Source: Hymenolepis diminuta (Eukaryota; Platyhelminthes; Cestoda; Cyclophyllidea; Hymenolepididae). From it: a stretch of 64,000 bases of DNA. The notes beneath the pieces are model-generated. The model was not told the DNA's origin and ran no database searches. It saw only the letters and a list, made by a program, of their open reading frames with translations. Below are positions 27,001 through 38,437 of this stretch, one piece after another. The translations under genes were made by a program, and so were the position numbers. Positions within the stretch are counted from its first letter, which is position 1. Each line of letters starts with the position of its first letter. The DNA lies in contig CAADRB010000012.1 of NCBI GenBank assembly GCA_900708905.1, positions 231,235 through 295,234 on the forward strand. Reading direction: 5' to 3'.

Positions 27001-30000
27001 TTTTTTTGTTTTACTCTGATCGAGTTTAGATTTCGGCAAGCTGAGTTTAATTTTTAAGAGTCATGTCCAAAAGGTCTTAAAATAAAATGATATCAAAATA
27101 TCAAAATTATATCTTAAAAAATTAAAAATATTTAGACGCCGAAACATAAAAATTTCCAATACATGCATTATATCAATAACATAAATATATTTAAATTGCG
27201 AAAAAACTGATTTTGACATGAATGATTAGCAACCTTACAGTGTTTGCATAAAACAACGGGAACGTGTCACATAAATTCGATTCAGTAAGGAGATTTAGTA
27301 CAAGTATGGATATCATTACATTTTGAATACACTTTCAAATAAAAACACGTCTAATTGTTGGAAAATTATTTTCTACTATTCTTAATAGCACGCACTGTTC
27401 TTTTCAATCGCGGGTGCATTTATTTTCATCAATTTTTGCATTCTATTTACTGCTTGGGCTTTCTGTATCTCAATTTCTGTTTTACAATTAATATTACATA
27501 TTAAAATATATCCACACCATTTGAATCTCTCATCAAATAAGTAGTTTCTCCTCAACGCCTGATGTTTCTAAGCAACGCCATAAAAGAAAAATTGATCCCA
27601 TGTAACTAGATATCTTTATGTTTTGATATTTGATTCCTTTTTAAAGTTAAAACTGATACTTTGATATTAAGTGAGAAAAAATACCGAATCTCAAGGTCAT
27701 GAATTTTAAATACGTAACTTTGCTAAATAAGCAAATCTATTTAAAATAGGTGAAGGTTCACATGAATACAAAATTATCTCTATTACTTTAATTCAGTTAA
27801 AAATGCATTAAAAGAGCATTTGCCCTTTGTTTAACTTCTCTTAAACTACGTAAGTCTGATCAATTATTTTCAAATCAAATAGATCTACTTCCACACAGAC
27901 ACCAATGGCAAACAATCAGTCTAAATTTGTACTGAAATATGATGCATATATTTCCACAACTAAAGCTGACAAAATAATGACTAACGGAGTACTATATAAA
28001 CCAAATTACCCGAAATTTTGTTTATTCTCGTTAGAAACATAGCATCAAAACACTAGATAGAGTGGATTTTTTACAAAAATGTACTGAAAAGCCGTCAATC
28101 TAAGTAATTTTAATTAAAATGAAATAAAGTGTTTTAATTGAATGATTTTTTTCTTCCATGTGCCTGAAGCTCTCTTTTCGAGTAATCACACTATTTTCGT
28201 AGGATTAATAAAACGATAAGCTTACATTTTACCACAAATAACAATGAAATTAAACAACTGAATCATGGAATTTGTTTAGAAGAATCACCTTTGAATATGG
28301 GCTATGTAATTACAGTAACACAAAATTTTTACTATATTTTAAGTATTTAATCAAAGCTTAGAGATGGAAAAAATATTACAACCTAAGAAATTGTATCTGT
28401 GTGGGAATTTTTCTTCGAGACGAAAACTTTTGGAACAGGACTAAAAGAACAATGTATCAGAAACTTCGAGGGTTTAATCGAGTATTGGATATCTTAATGA
28501 GAAAATTGCAGAATTTAGGCCTTTAAAGGCTTCATCTACCCTGGATTAACTAAAATGATTCAAATTTGACATAAAGAATTTCTTAATAGATTAATAAGTG
28601 GATTGTTAATACAAAATTTTGGAAAATTTTAATAACACCTTCATTTCCTAATTTTGGAAGAGGCATTTAATCAAATAAACAAATCAGCATCAGAATAATG
28701 CTGAATTCTTCTGACTTTTTTCCTCAAAGTGGTAGTGGCAGTGTTAAGAGAAATATACGGTCAAATTGCCAAATCAAAATAATTCATGCATCTCAGGAAA
28801 AAAAAACGTTTCTGAAAAGCATAAGAGTAGGTACGTTAAAAACCCAAAAAGAAATTTAATTTGATTTTCTACACCTTATGAAGGAACGGACATTGTAGAA
28901 CGGATCTCTTGCAATCATTACCATGAATATCAACCTGAGTATTAACAATAGATAAGCATACATTGAATACTGAAAATACTCAATTCAAGAAATTGTTATG
29001 TGGAAAATTGAGGTGGAATACTCTAATCGTTCGACAGATATTGTGACGAATTTCTTATCACTTCTGTATTCGCATCCAATTCTGTATAAGTAAATATAGA
29101 AGCTTTTCTACCTTCCAAAAGCACAATATGCCCTATGTTGATAAAGCCTGAATAAAAAATGAAGCTAAGACAGAGAAAATGCATGGGTCACAATACATTC
29201 TTCATATAAGTGAATTGAAATTGATTTAAGTTAATTTTAGTGACATTTTCTCACATATCTGTATTGAAGTTCACATGTCAACTTTTACATGAAACAATGG
29301 CCTTTTAAAATGGTTGTATAAGAATCCCCTTCCAGCCGATTTATGAGTTCTGCTCCACAGATGAACCACGTTTATAGCTTACATGGTTACAAGATTTCAG
29401 CTTTTTTCTACAAAAATCATTCATTCATCGATAATCTCCCCCTGCACTATCTCCTGAAGGGAGAAAGAGAACTAGATCAATTCTGCCGAATGAAATTTTT
29501 ATGTGGTTTTCTGACGTCAATGTTTATGTTTTATCGTAGTTTCCAATCAGTTTTCAATCGCTACAACCAACTTAACACTTTTATTAATTTAATTACATTT
29601 AAAATAAGAATATCTGAAGTTTAGACTCAGCTCTTATGTGTATGACAAAGGAAATCAAACCAAACATTAACATTTCATGGTCATCGTATTTGTAATTAGT
29701 GGCTGACTAAATAATATTAAGTTGTATTATCGCGTCTACAGGCGAAGTAAATAAAGAGTATCTCTTGAGTTCAAGTATTAAACACGATCTTAGCAAGTAG
29801 ATCTATGATCTATCTCGAACATATTTCATATTAAACAGAGAGTAGTTGAATCAATGCTCTTCAAAGGTTGTCGAAATAAAATACAAACAAAAATGAAACC
29901 CGACGGGATAAATGTGTGATAAACCGAAAGTGAAAAATGTCCCGAAGGTACAAAATTTACAGAAATTAATCATCGATGGAACTAAAGAAAGCCTAACACG

Positions 30001-31388
30001 TGAATATTAAATATTTGGAACCATTTAATAATCAAAATAACAATATGTACATCGTCAATAGATCAGCAAATATGTGTGAAAAAGAATGTGTAGACCTCCT
30101 CTTACGATGGCACAAAATTAATGAAATTTCTTCGCTGTTTCAACTGTCAAGTTATCGACGCAATCAATGCTCTTCCTCAGTGTACCTTAATTTGCCCATT
30201 AAATTATAGCGGCATTTCCACTCCTTCCAGACGACGTATATTTTCTTGCTTTTCTCACCACTTCCCTCCTTTTCAGTGATTTCTTGCTTGTGTCAAATAT
30301 ACCCAACTCTGGTCTTCACATTTTTATAAGGTTACTGTTTTCCGTTAGCCAATAGAATGATTATTAGTTACGTGAGTAAATATCTAGTTAATTAGGCTTG
30401 AATTATTATAGTTTCTTTATCTTTAGGCCTTTCTAAAATTTTATGCACAAATAACTCAGAAATAATTTATCCAGCAAGATGTAATTAGGAAGGAGTTTCT
30501 TACTGTTTATGAAAGTTCAGAATTAAGTTTCCCAAAACACGAGGAATACAGACACCACTGATTGTGTCCAGTTTTCAATTTTGAAAATGAAAATGAAATC
30601 TATAAAATAAATAAATTTTTGGTGATCTTTTGGGTTTTTACTGCAAATCAGTCGTTTGTAAGGTTTAATAAATGCCGTATGATGAGACACCTCTAATAAA
30701 AACAGAAAATAATGATGTCCTTGAACTTCAATAGTATAATTGAAAGTGCAAATTTAAATGTCAACATTCTAGACGAAGAGCTTGATGTAGCCTAGAAGAT
30801 GTCTGATAGGAAGAATTTGAAGAAGGGAACTACTGCCTCTCTTTCTGCACGAGACAGTAAGGAGAAGATAGTCGATGATCGAATAATTTTAGAATGTGAA
30901 CCTTATAAAGAGAATCTTAGCAAGCGACGTCCTAAATAGCATCAATTATTGCGATTTGAAAGTGGTCCTAGAGAAAGAGGTCAAACTCCTTAGAGTTGAA
31001 TGCCATAATAGATTATCGGTATCGAGATTCCACAATAGAAAACTAAAAGTTATATTCATGAAATGTTAAACAGGAACAAAACCAAGTTTCTGTTAAACGA
31101 AATTTTCAAATTTAAATGCTTAAATCAACTGTATTACCATATTTCCACCTATTTAATAAAAATAACAAAGGTCATTTTTCTAATATGAAAAGCCATTCAT
31201 AAATAATAAATGCATGCGAACAAATCATTTTAGCATGACGAATTCTAATGCACCCAAACCTGTAAAAATATTCCAAGTGTAAATATTTATTTAACTATTA
31301 TTAATGTCATGGCAATCGAAAATAAGTAATACTTGTTCCAAAATTTTATGTGACTTACGCTTTCTGCCGTCGGTTTGAATTGTGCCAT
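9027..31388 (-). CDS. Dixin-like protein: CH domain, basic linker and C-terminal coiled coil (ten-exon model, about 600 aa)
   Basis: Dixin (DIXDC1/Ccd1) is a cytoplasmic scaffold linking Wnt/Dishevelled signalling to actin. Model exons: 31388-31359, 26200-26068, 22836-22714, 22431-22295, 19963-19530, 16516-16190, 14062-13855, 12229-12147, 11732-11660, 9281-9027. Every junction is GT-AG and phase-compatible. The start ATG at 31388 gives MAQFKPTAES before the CH domain. The decisive motif is DIVQGNKNSVMRLLLAI in exon 4, which matches the DIVDGNLKSIMRLVLAL block of the dixin CH domain. The linker (exon 5) is rich in Ser, Gln and Arg. The C-terminal exons form heptad-like helix. The protein ends in YSTLS with no DIX domain. 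Weak points: the 22295 donor (TGG|gtagga), and the join of 19530 to 16516, because 16476 also offers an ATG. Exon 5 could instead be terminal, ending at a TAA at 19487 that overlaps an AATAAA. The CH part is confident; the full chain is moderate. Confidence 0.6.
10258..10910 (+). mobile_element. Degenerate Ty3/Gypsy-type retrotransposon integrase fragment
   Basis: A + strand relic inside an intron of the dixin-like gene. Near 10270-10330 one frame reads LILVDSYSRWPKVIP, the typical integrase-core block (VVDxYSxWPE) of Ty3/Gypsy elements. About 70 nt on, IVLRNVTQFSS corresponds to the conserved IVSDNGTQFxS block, but the catalytic Asp-Asn is replaced. Around 10500-10590 the pattern TVEEILISLQF, stop, YRTTPF matches the region of integrases that ends in YRTTP. 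Stops and frame changes separate these blocks, so the copy is dead. An open frame of 112 codons at 10568-10906 lies in another frame and is probably what is left of the distal coding part. No LTRs, RT or RNase H were seen nearby. Confidence 0.65.
11805..12017 (-). mobile_element. SINE copy 2, tRNA-derived type (about 213 bp)
   Basis: Reads on the - strand from 12017 to 11805 and aligns over its full length with the element at 50790-51000. The head holds TGGCGTATTGG, a good match to a Pol III A box (TRGYNNARNNGG), and about 50 nt later TTTCGATTCCC, a match to the B box (GGTTCGANTCC). The body shares TCTGGCTGATATAGAGGG and AGAATTCGAGTC with copy 1. It occupies half of the 414-nt intron between 12147 and 11732. 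Confidence 0.7.
19487..19963 (-). other. Exon 5: Ser/Gln/Arg-rich linker, possibly an alternative terminal exon
   Basis: An exon opening after TTTTTCAG at 19964, in phase 0, with at least 144 codons. All three frames are open for long stretches, but only the phase-0 frame runs through to the candidate donor GG|gttagt at 19530. Unspliced, the same frame continues 13 codons to a TAA at 19489-19487 that overlaps an AATAAA (CAATAAATA). The exon could therefore end a shorter transcript encoding only CH plus linker. No domain is recognisable; it looks like a disordered basic linker. Confidence 0.5.
22295..26200 (-). other. Exons 2-4 encoding the calponin-homology domain
   Basis: Three exons (26200-26068, 22836-22714, 22431-22295) encode about 130 residues. 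Exon 2 gives RAYLSWINSKI and then TALAELIDAA, the first and second conserved helices of a type-3-like CH domain (W in helix 1, LxxLID later). Exon 3 supplies a helix with ITNIKMILHRLRELNV, and exon 4 the IKPEDIVQGN turn and the final MRLLLAI helix. Phases: exon 2 ends in phase 1 (T), exon 3 opens with CG and ends in phase 1 (G), exon 4 opens with AC. This is the best-supported part of the gene model. Confidence 0.8.
30672..30993 (+). pseudogene. Decayed coding-like stretch in intron 1 of the dixin-like gene
   Basis: A short open frame (30672-30734) passes by a one-base shift into a second frame. That frame reads with coding character to about 30993, interrupted by three in-frame TAG codons. 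The longest piece starts at an ATG near 30799 and contains KKGTTASLSARDSKEK and then ILECEPYKENLSKRR. The composition is unlike the surrounding AT-rich intron. I recognise no family. The most likely explanation is an old pseudogene fragment, antisense to the host gene. Confidence 0.3.
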
Positions 31389-32553
31389 TTTGTTTAATCT
31401 AAAAATTCGAACACATTAACTTTAGATTAACAAGTGGATAAAGGCAGCTAATTAATTAAATCAAATTTCAGGTTATATTAATCAGGTTGAGAAATTTAAG
31501 ACAAAAATTATAATGAAATCCTTAATTATTAAATGAAAAGTTCGTAACTTTGATGACAACAAATTAAATAACAGTAACCAAATAATTGCATTAACTAATT
31601 GTTCTTTTTTAGAGATAATTTGGGAAAAATTATTTTCATAAAAATTCCTTTACCTTTGAGATCCGCTTTGGTTTAATTTTTCTTTAAACATTTGATCACC
31701 AAGTTATCTTTCATGAGCTTTATTTACATTGACGCTAGAAGGTTCATTTTGAAAAAAAGTTGAAATTATCTTTAAAATATTAATTATCTTGAATGAATAT
31801 TCAGATTAAAAGTTATAATAATATGAAATTTTGGTCACTTAGGTTTAAATTACTTTCAAATTGAAAGCAAAACAAATTGCATGGAAAAGCAGGAAGTTAA
31901 GTGTTTCGGCTATCGCATGGCACAAACTTAGATATACAACTTGTGTTTGAAGTGTTTCATTCCTTTTCAAACGTCACTTATCGCAGTAATAAAAAACCTA
32001 AAGTAGCGATAACTCTCGATTAAAGCTGCCTTTAATAAATTGACTGAAATTAATAGCTTTTCCTAATATCAGAAGAACGATCTGTTGAACTGGACCGGTG
32101 GTGATTGGATGATGGCCTAGGAAGGAATGGACAGTAGGAAATGAATGACCAATGGGCAAGCCACAACTGCGTGCCAGAGAGCGAAATTTTAAGGGAGTGA
32201 AAGTAAATTAATTAATTTGATATAGCTGATGTTCGCATACGAACGTCATATTAATGTAACAATTATTTACTACTAATCTAATAGCCATCATCGTGTACGT
32301 ACTTTACACACAGAGAATATAATATAGAATAATGAATATAATAAGTACTAATTCCATGTGTTAAACTTTTAATTATACGCTTTTAATGGTAAAAATAATT
32401 AGATAGACTTTCAGAATGCCATTTTGCGCAAACAAGTTCCATATTTGCATATTTTCTCGAACATATCTTGCAGATGTGATAAGGTGGCAATGTTCTGCTA
32501 GTTAACGAAAAAAAATTTTTTTGAAATTGATTTGTATATTGAAGTGAACTCAC

Positions 32554-32587
32554 GATAATACCCACCAGAGATAAGATGAGTCGATTT
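32554..32587 (-). other. Exon-like segment, 34 nt, unassigned
   Basis: Bounded by a pyrimidine-poor but acceptable TATCTTTAG acceptor and a strong GTGAGTTC donor on the - strand. Read with a two-base entry phase it is open (IDSSYLWWVL) and ends in phase 2. That fits an acceptor (ATTTTTAG) located just before the dixin-like start codon region at 31398. It may be an upstream exon of that gene or a chance combination. Confidence 0.25.
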
Positions 32588-33724
32588 CTAAAGATACGTG
32601 ATGACAAAGAGTCTTTATCAAATGCCGAGATTTTGAAAAGAAAAAGAAAGGAATGAACGCTACGCTAAAAGAAGGAAATGGAGAAAATTGAAATACTTAA
32701 TTCAAAATGACTACGAAAAACGACTTCAGATTTGAATTATGTTACCTTGCACAGGACGCCATTTATAAGGGGAAAGTTCTAACGGAGTTATATAAATAGC
32801 ACTTCACTTAAAGAAAATGGTTTTCGTGCTACGAATCGGCAATGTTTAAAAAAAAGTCAGAAGAAAATACTTTCAAGAAACTTTAATTACGTTCTTTGGG
32901 TAAACGTTTTACTGATTTGGTTTGGTTTCTAGAACCGTAATCCAAAGCACAATTCAGACCTATTTTTTTCTGTAACTGATAAAATACTACGAAATATACC
33001 AGTTATTCTATTGGAAAAATCTGAAAAACTTTCAAACTTTAAATTCAATCCAACAAAAATTAGAATCAAAAGTTTAGCATTTAAGATTCAGCGGTGGTTC
33101 GAAGTTTCCGAGCAAATAATAGATGGATATTAAATATTTTTAACCAAACATTAAATATGGTTCGCAAGTACGATACCCCAACTTAGTGAAACCATGTCTT
33201 AGCACAAAACATTTCGCCATAGCTGTTTAGATAGTTCTAGTAGAAGTAAACATACTTTCTTTTGTGTTTATTTTATCTGCTGAATAATACACCTCATTTT
33301 AAATGGTCCTGTTTTATCCAATGGATGCCTTAAGAAAGAAGTAGGCAAAGCAAAGAATGTTGAAAAAATATTTTAAAATTGTGAGTGCATTGCAAGGTTT
33401 CAAAGCAATTGACAGATAAATTGTGACGTGGGAAGGAATTTAGGTCAAATAGAAAGAGGCGTTTATTCTAAAAGCTCATTGTAAAACATTATACTCCCTT
33501 CATCTAGATTTCTGTAAAAGCGTCACATTTTAGATACAAAATATTATCAGATATAAGCAAATATCTTATTTAATACGTATTATAAATAGATATTACTCCA
33601 CAAGAATCATTGTTTATGATAATTGTTATAAAATAAATAAAAATTGAATACAAAACTTAAAGATTTTTCACAAATTCTTAAGTATGGAAATCTCATAGAG
33701 GATAAAAGGTAACGAACAACTTAC

Positions 33725-33786
33725 CAGGTTTCGCACCACCAAAATCACAACCAAACCAAACCCGTAAGTTCAAATATTCTTTTCTT
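33725..33786 (-). other. Exon-like segment, 62 nt, unassigned
   Basis: The - strand segment ends in a strong GTAAGTTG donor and opens after TTTTAATAAG. The frame that stays open reads YLNLRVWFGCDFGGAKP. Its entry phase fits the phosphatase-like exon ending at 37265 and its exit phase fits the segment at 32587-32554. No family is recognised from this piece alone. Confidence 0.3.
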
Positions 33787-36700
33787 CTTATTAAAATAAT
33801 AAAAAAATGCTTAACAGATATAAAAAATTTAATGATGAAGCCATTTAAAAACATTATAAGTATATCTTAATTTAACAAAAATACAAGAACGCTAAGTTAT
33901 TTTATAAACTTAAAAAAGAGTTTTTTACTATAAGGAAAATAATTTTATTAGGATATATTTATTGAGCAAAGTGATGGCAAACTTTAAATAAAATGATAAT
34001 TCTTTTTATTGACGTAAATGCAGAAAAATATGCTCTGTCTAAAGATGCTTCTTCTAAATTAACAAAAGGAGAGCATGAGAAGAATAATAAAAGAAAATAA
34101 TCGGGTCAACTAAGTGTTGTGTAAATCTAAAAATATGAGTGATGCATCTGCCCAATCTTTTGAACTTTGCCGATTCGTCCGTGCTCTCTTTTCTCCAATC
34201 AAATGAACACGAACAGTATTTTGAAATGCGAGATTAGAAAAATACAATTTAATGCCAACCTTCGCTCATGGGAAACTTGACTTGAAGGCAAAGTTCCGAA
34301 CGGAGGCTCTCAAAATATCAAAGTATGAAGTTTTACGATAGTCCCTACTCGACCCTAAAGTCCGATAGAAATTGTTATGCTTTAATATTGAAGGTGAATA
34401 ATAATTTTGTCATAAGATTCATGCAAGAAATCACACATTTTTGTTTGCAAACACTAAAGGAACCTAGTTTAATTAATCATTCACTATCTACTGTAATCTC
34501 CTATCCTAAATAACGGAATTTAACATACATCGTTGACAAAAATCTAAAATTAAATAAATAAATTCGGCTAGAATATGAGAAAAGGATGGTTTTTCACAAG
34601 CAAGACATTTTAAATGACCTTAAACATACACAATTCTCAAAAGTAAACGGCTGTTAGTTTAAGCAAGATTCTACTCAACATAACCTTTGGCATCCATTGG
34701 TCGTAATATTTGTACCTCCTCTCCTCCCCCGTCCCCCACCAGTATTCAAGACTTTAGAGCAGATTTTCAAAATCAGATCCATAAGACTTGAATTCTCATT
34801 TATGACTGTTTAGCAAGCTTTACACGATGGTAATAAATCAAACATTGGCATTTCAGCTTGCCTTATATGACAGAGGAAACCTCTTAAGGCGTTTGCTAAA
34901 ACTCAGGTACTCAAATATCAAACAGAATATTTTCTGGACTTAAAAATTAACGGCAAAATAAAAAAATGTTCACATTTAAGTAAACCATTCACCAGCTACT
35001 TTGATTTTCACATTCACAGAAAAAAGTAGATTTGAAACTATAAAATAATACTGAGAACACCTGTATGGGCAAAACAAGAGAACCAATTATGTAAAATTTT
35101 TCATTTTAGAAAGTCATATTTGATTGCTTTTAACTCAAGTAAGTGAACAATTTTATCTGCAAACCATTCACAATTAATAAGAAATTTATTTCCCATTTTG
35201 AATATTTATTTAATAAATTTCTATAAGTTTTTTAATGAATTCATTAAAGCTAAAAAATCGGAGGGTACACTTTGTGCAAAAAATTTGTACTGATGGATAC
35301 ATAAACTTTCTTCGAAACTTTCGAAAAAAGTATTCCTTCTTCAAACAACAGCATTTAAAACCGCATTTACTATTAATATAAATAAAATGAGAAGCTAAGT
35401 TATTTCCAGTTGGAGTTATCTAAACTGAAGCTTTCCGTGTCCTAGTGCTTACATTTGTTAAATTTTGTGTCTTCTAAAAATACCACTGACCCAATATAAA
35501 CCTACTTTCAACTTATAAATCTAGTTGTTTTCTTCCTTTGTTATTGACGTCTTAGTGGCAACTTATCACCAGTTTGCTTGATCCTTCTTGGAAAAAAAAA
35601 GCACGATTGAAATTATTTGGAAATTTAAGTGTTAATTCAACGAAAACTGTTAAAATATAACGGAAAATGTGCCACTTTTCGTGAAATTTTGATTTAACTC
35701 TATGGAAAGTAGGACAGTTTACTGTGGTAAGTATTATTTCTAGTTGAAAGTAAAAGATTAACAAAAGATCTAAATCGGTGGTCAGGATGATGGCACTGCC
35801 CCTAGAAAGAAATATATTTCATTGATAAAAGAGTAAAATATTGTAAAATACTTTGCATTTAAAAAATCAGATACTTCTATAATCTAATAATATATTACGA
35901 AATAAGACAGGATATTTTTAAACAATTGAAATATATTTAATTACAGCTCATCCAAGGTGAGCACTGTGTGTTGAAATCATATAAGTTAGTATCAACCAGC
36001 AAGATTTTTCCAACGAGAGGATATATAATTCTAAACACAGAAGTGGTGGCATCATCCAATTTCAAAACGCAGTATTTTGGAGAATACAGTTTCGCCAGCA
36101 ATCAGACTAACTTGAACTAAATTCGTGAAATATGATATTAGGAAAATGCGTTTGAAATCAAAACCTTCGCCCATTAAAACAAGTGTTTTCTACACTTCAC
36201 TTTCAAAATCTCAAAAATCTGTGCTTATCACTATTAAAACTACATAGAAATCTTGATATAGCAAATTTATCTTTTCTTTCCCATTAAAGATTATTATATT
36301 AAATGCTTAATTTAAATAGATTAAATGTAAATATAAAAAACCGACAGAAATTATTCCCAACAACTCAGCAAGTTGACGTTAACAGGTATGAACTAAATGT
36401 GGAGCAGCAACTTGGATAAATTGTGCCAATGCAAATTACTCTTACATAATTAAATATGCAAAATGACTTGCACGGATCAACATCGATACTTACTACATAG
36501 ATACACAAACAGTTTTGCAAATAGTAATATGGCCGGCCAATTAACAAACTATTATTTTGATCACCATATATAATTTCACATTTTTTGATTAAGACAGTTA
36601 TTTTACTGAAGGAGAAGACAAATCAATGAAACAGAAACTGATTTTTCCATTTAGTATCCTTTAATTTTTACTAAATCCCATATAATGGATGTCTACGTCA

Positions 36701-37264
36701 ATTTCACTTTTTTATTTTCACGTAAATGTCAAAAGAAACAGAAGACTAAATCTGCAAGCCCTCATTTATATAATAGAATCACAGCTCCATAGCCTCCAAA
36801 AAGCCTCAAACTTCGGAAATTTACCCTAAGGCTGATTAAATACAAACAATAAAACCGGTAACTTATGTTAGACTGTATTAAGATTATCACAATATATTTT
36901 TAAAATGGTTTATGTTTCAAACTCACACAGATTTGTTCAAAAGAAAACCAAATTAGAGTCAATATTTATAAATTATTATATTAATGAAGCAAGTAGGGTT
37001 TAAAGATGTGATAAGTGAAATTAGCCACTCCAAGGTTAGCAGAAGAGATGAGATACATCACAATGGTCTGACTGATTTCTCAATTCAATATTTTTGTTAA
37101 TCAACTCTGGTGAGAAGATCGATCAGGAACCCAGGAATTAGACTTCGATGTATACTCTATTGGAACTATGACTGTGATTCCATTAATTTGCTTAAAATTG
37201 AAATAGTGTAAAGGCTCTAAAATTGGCAAATTTTATTGTCTTTCTTAGCCAACTCAATCTTTAC

Positions 37265-37361
37265 CCCTTATTTGGAACATTGGCTGGGTTAAGATACTTT
37301 AACGCTGTTATTCTATCACCAAAATCCCCAAATACTACTAAAATTGGTGCATCGTTAGCCT
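37265..37361 (-). pseudogene. Purple acid phosphatase-like exon (metal-binding GDFG motif)
   Basis: A - strand segment bounded by a TTTCCAG acceptor and a GG|gtaaag donor. It reads APILVVFGDFGDRITALKYL, which resembles the first metallophosphoesterase motif of animal purple acid phosphatases (ACP7 type): LAVFGDxG followed about six residues later by ALxxL. In that family the Asp of GDxG is a metal ligand. The later family motifs (GDxxY, GNHE, GHxH) were not found downstream, so I treat it as a remnant or a partly resolved gene. Confidence 0.4.
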
Positions 37362-38310
37362 CTGGAAATGCTTTGATCGTAAAAAAGAGAGTTTACAGCT
37401 GTATGAGATGTAGTTAGGATAATCACTGGACCCAATTTTTATATATCCTTTGTATGTATACATATATTTATAGGTGCTGGCATATACTTTAGATTCAAGA
37501 GGAGATATAAGGTCAGAACTACGGATATTGTTGCATCACTAGATTATTGATAGTTGCGCGTCGAAAAGAGTGCTTCTGGCAGCGGAAACATATTCATCGC
37601 TACTATAAGTCCCTAAGATATTTGGCTGTACGAACATTGTCAAATCTTGCCTTAAGTGCCATCGGTTAACGATAATACATTAAGATGGCCTATTTCGTGA
37701 AATTTTAAACCCAAAAGGGTGGAGAATATTATTAAGAAATCCAAATCCAATCCAAAATGCCACTATTTTTTTAATAAAAATAATTTATCGTTAATGCTAT
37801 CGGTGAAATTGGCAGTAAACTTATTTATTAAGATGGCAATTGATAACAAGAATTTCCAATGCTTCATAATTGTAAAAATGAGGTAAGTATATCCCGTTTA
37901 CGCAAACAGTTAATGACTTCTTCCTCCATCAAAATGTAATGGGTCCATATGCGATGATAAGAACACTTTTTCGTAAAAAATTGATACTATACGTAACTAT
38001 GTTATTGCAAATAAATTAGAATTATTTTTAATACAAGAGGGAGTCTAAACACGAGAAACAGTAAGATGTTTAAGAAAGGGAAGGGAGATCGATTATAGGT
38101 AAGAAAAATATCAGTTCATTTTAATTTTTTTCTTCATTGAAGCACCAATTTATGCATATGTTAACATTGAGTTCAATACTTCCTGATCTAAAATTCTAAA
38201 ATTAGTATTTCAAGATTCATCTTTAAAAATCCTAAATAACCAGCTAATTAATCTTCCATGCCCTTCCGATTTATTTGTCTCTTCTTCCTTGATTAGATTT
38301 ATCCCTGTAC

Positions 38311-38437
38311 GATTCTTCGAAAAAATGAAATCTGTAAATCTCTTTTTACTCCATGGAATGCAATATCGAAAGATATATCTACCCGACGGAGTGACGTCTT
38401 TATTAAAATACCATTCAGATTTAATAATAACATCCAT
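38311..38437 (-). pseudogene. Purple acid phosphatase-like exon (N-terminal beta domain segment)
   Basis: The - strand frame reads TPSGRYIFRYCIPWSKKRF and then FIFSKNR. In purple acid phosphatases of the ACP7 type a similar order (PGxxYxYRCG, GWSxxFxF) directly precedes the catalytic domain. Here it lies about 1 kb upstream, on the same strand, of the GDFG-bearing exon. A donor C|gtacag at 38311 would join it in phase 1, though this donor is weak; CCATGGA|gtaaaa near 38349 is an alternative, also in phase 1. The frame otherwise stays open to 38210. Signal peptide and remaining exons were not identified. Confidence 0.4.
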
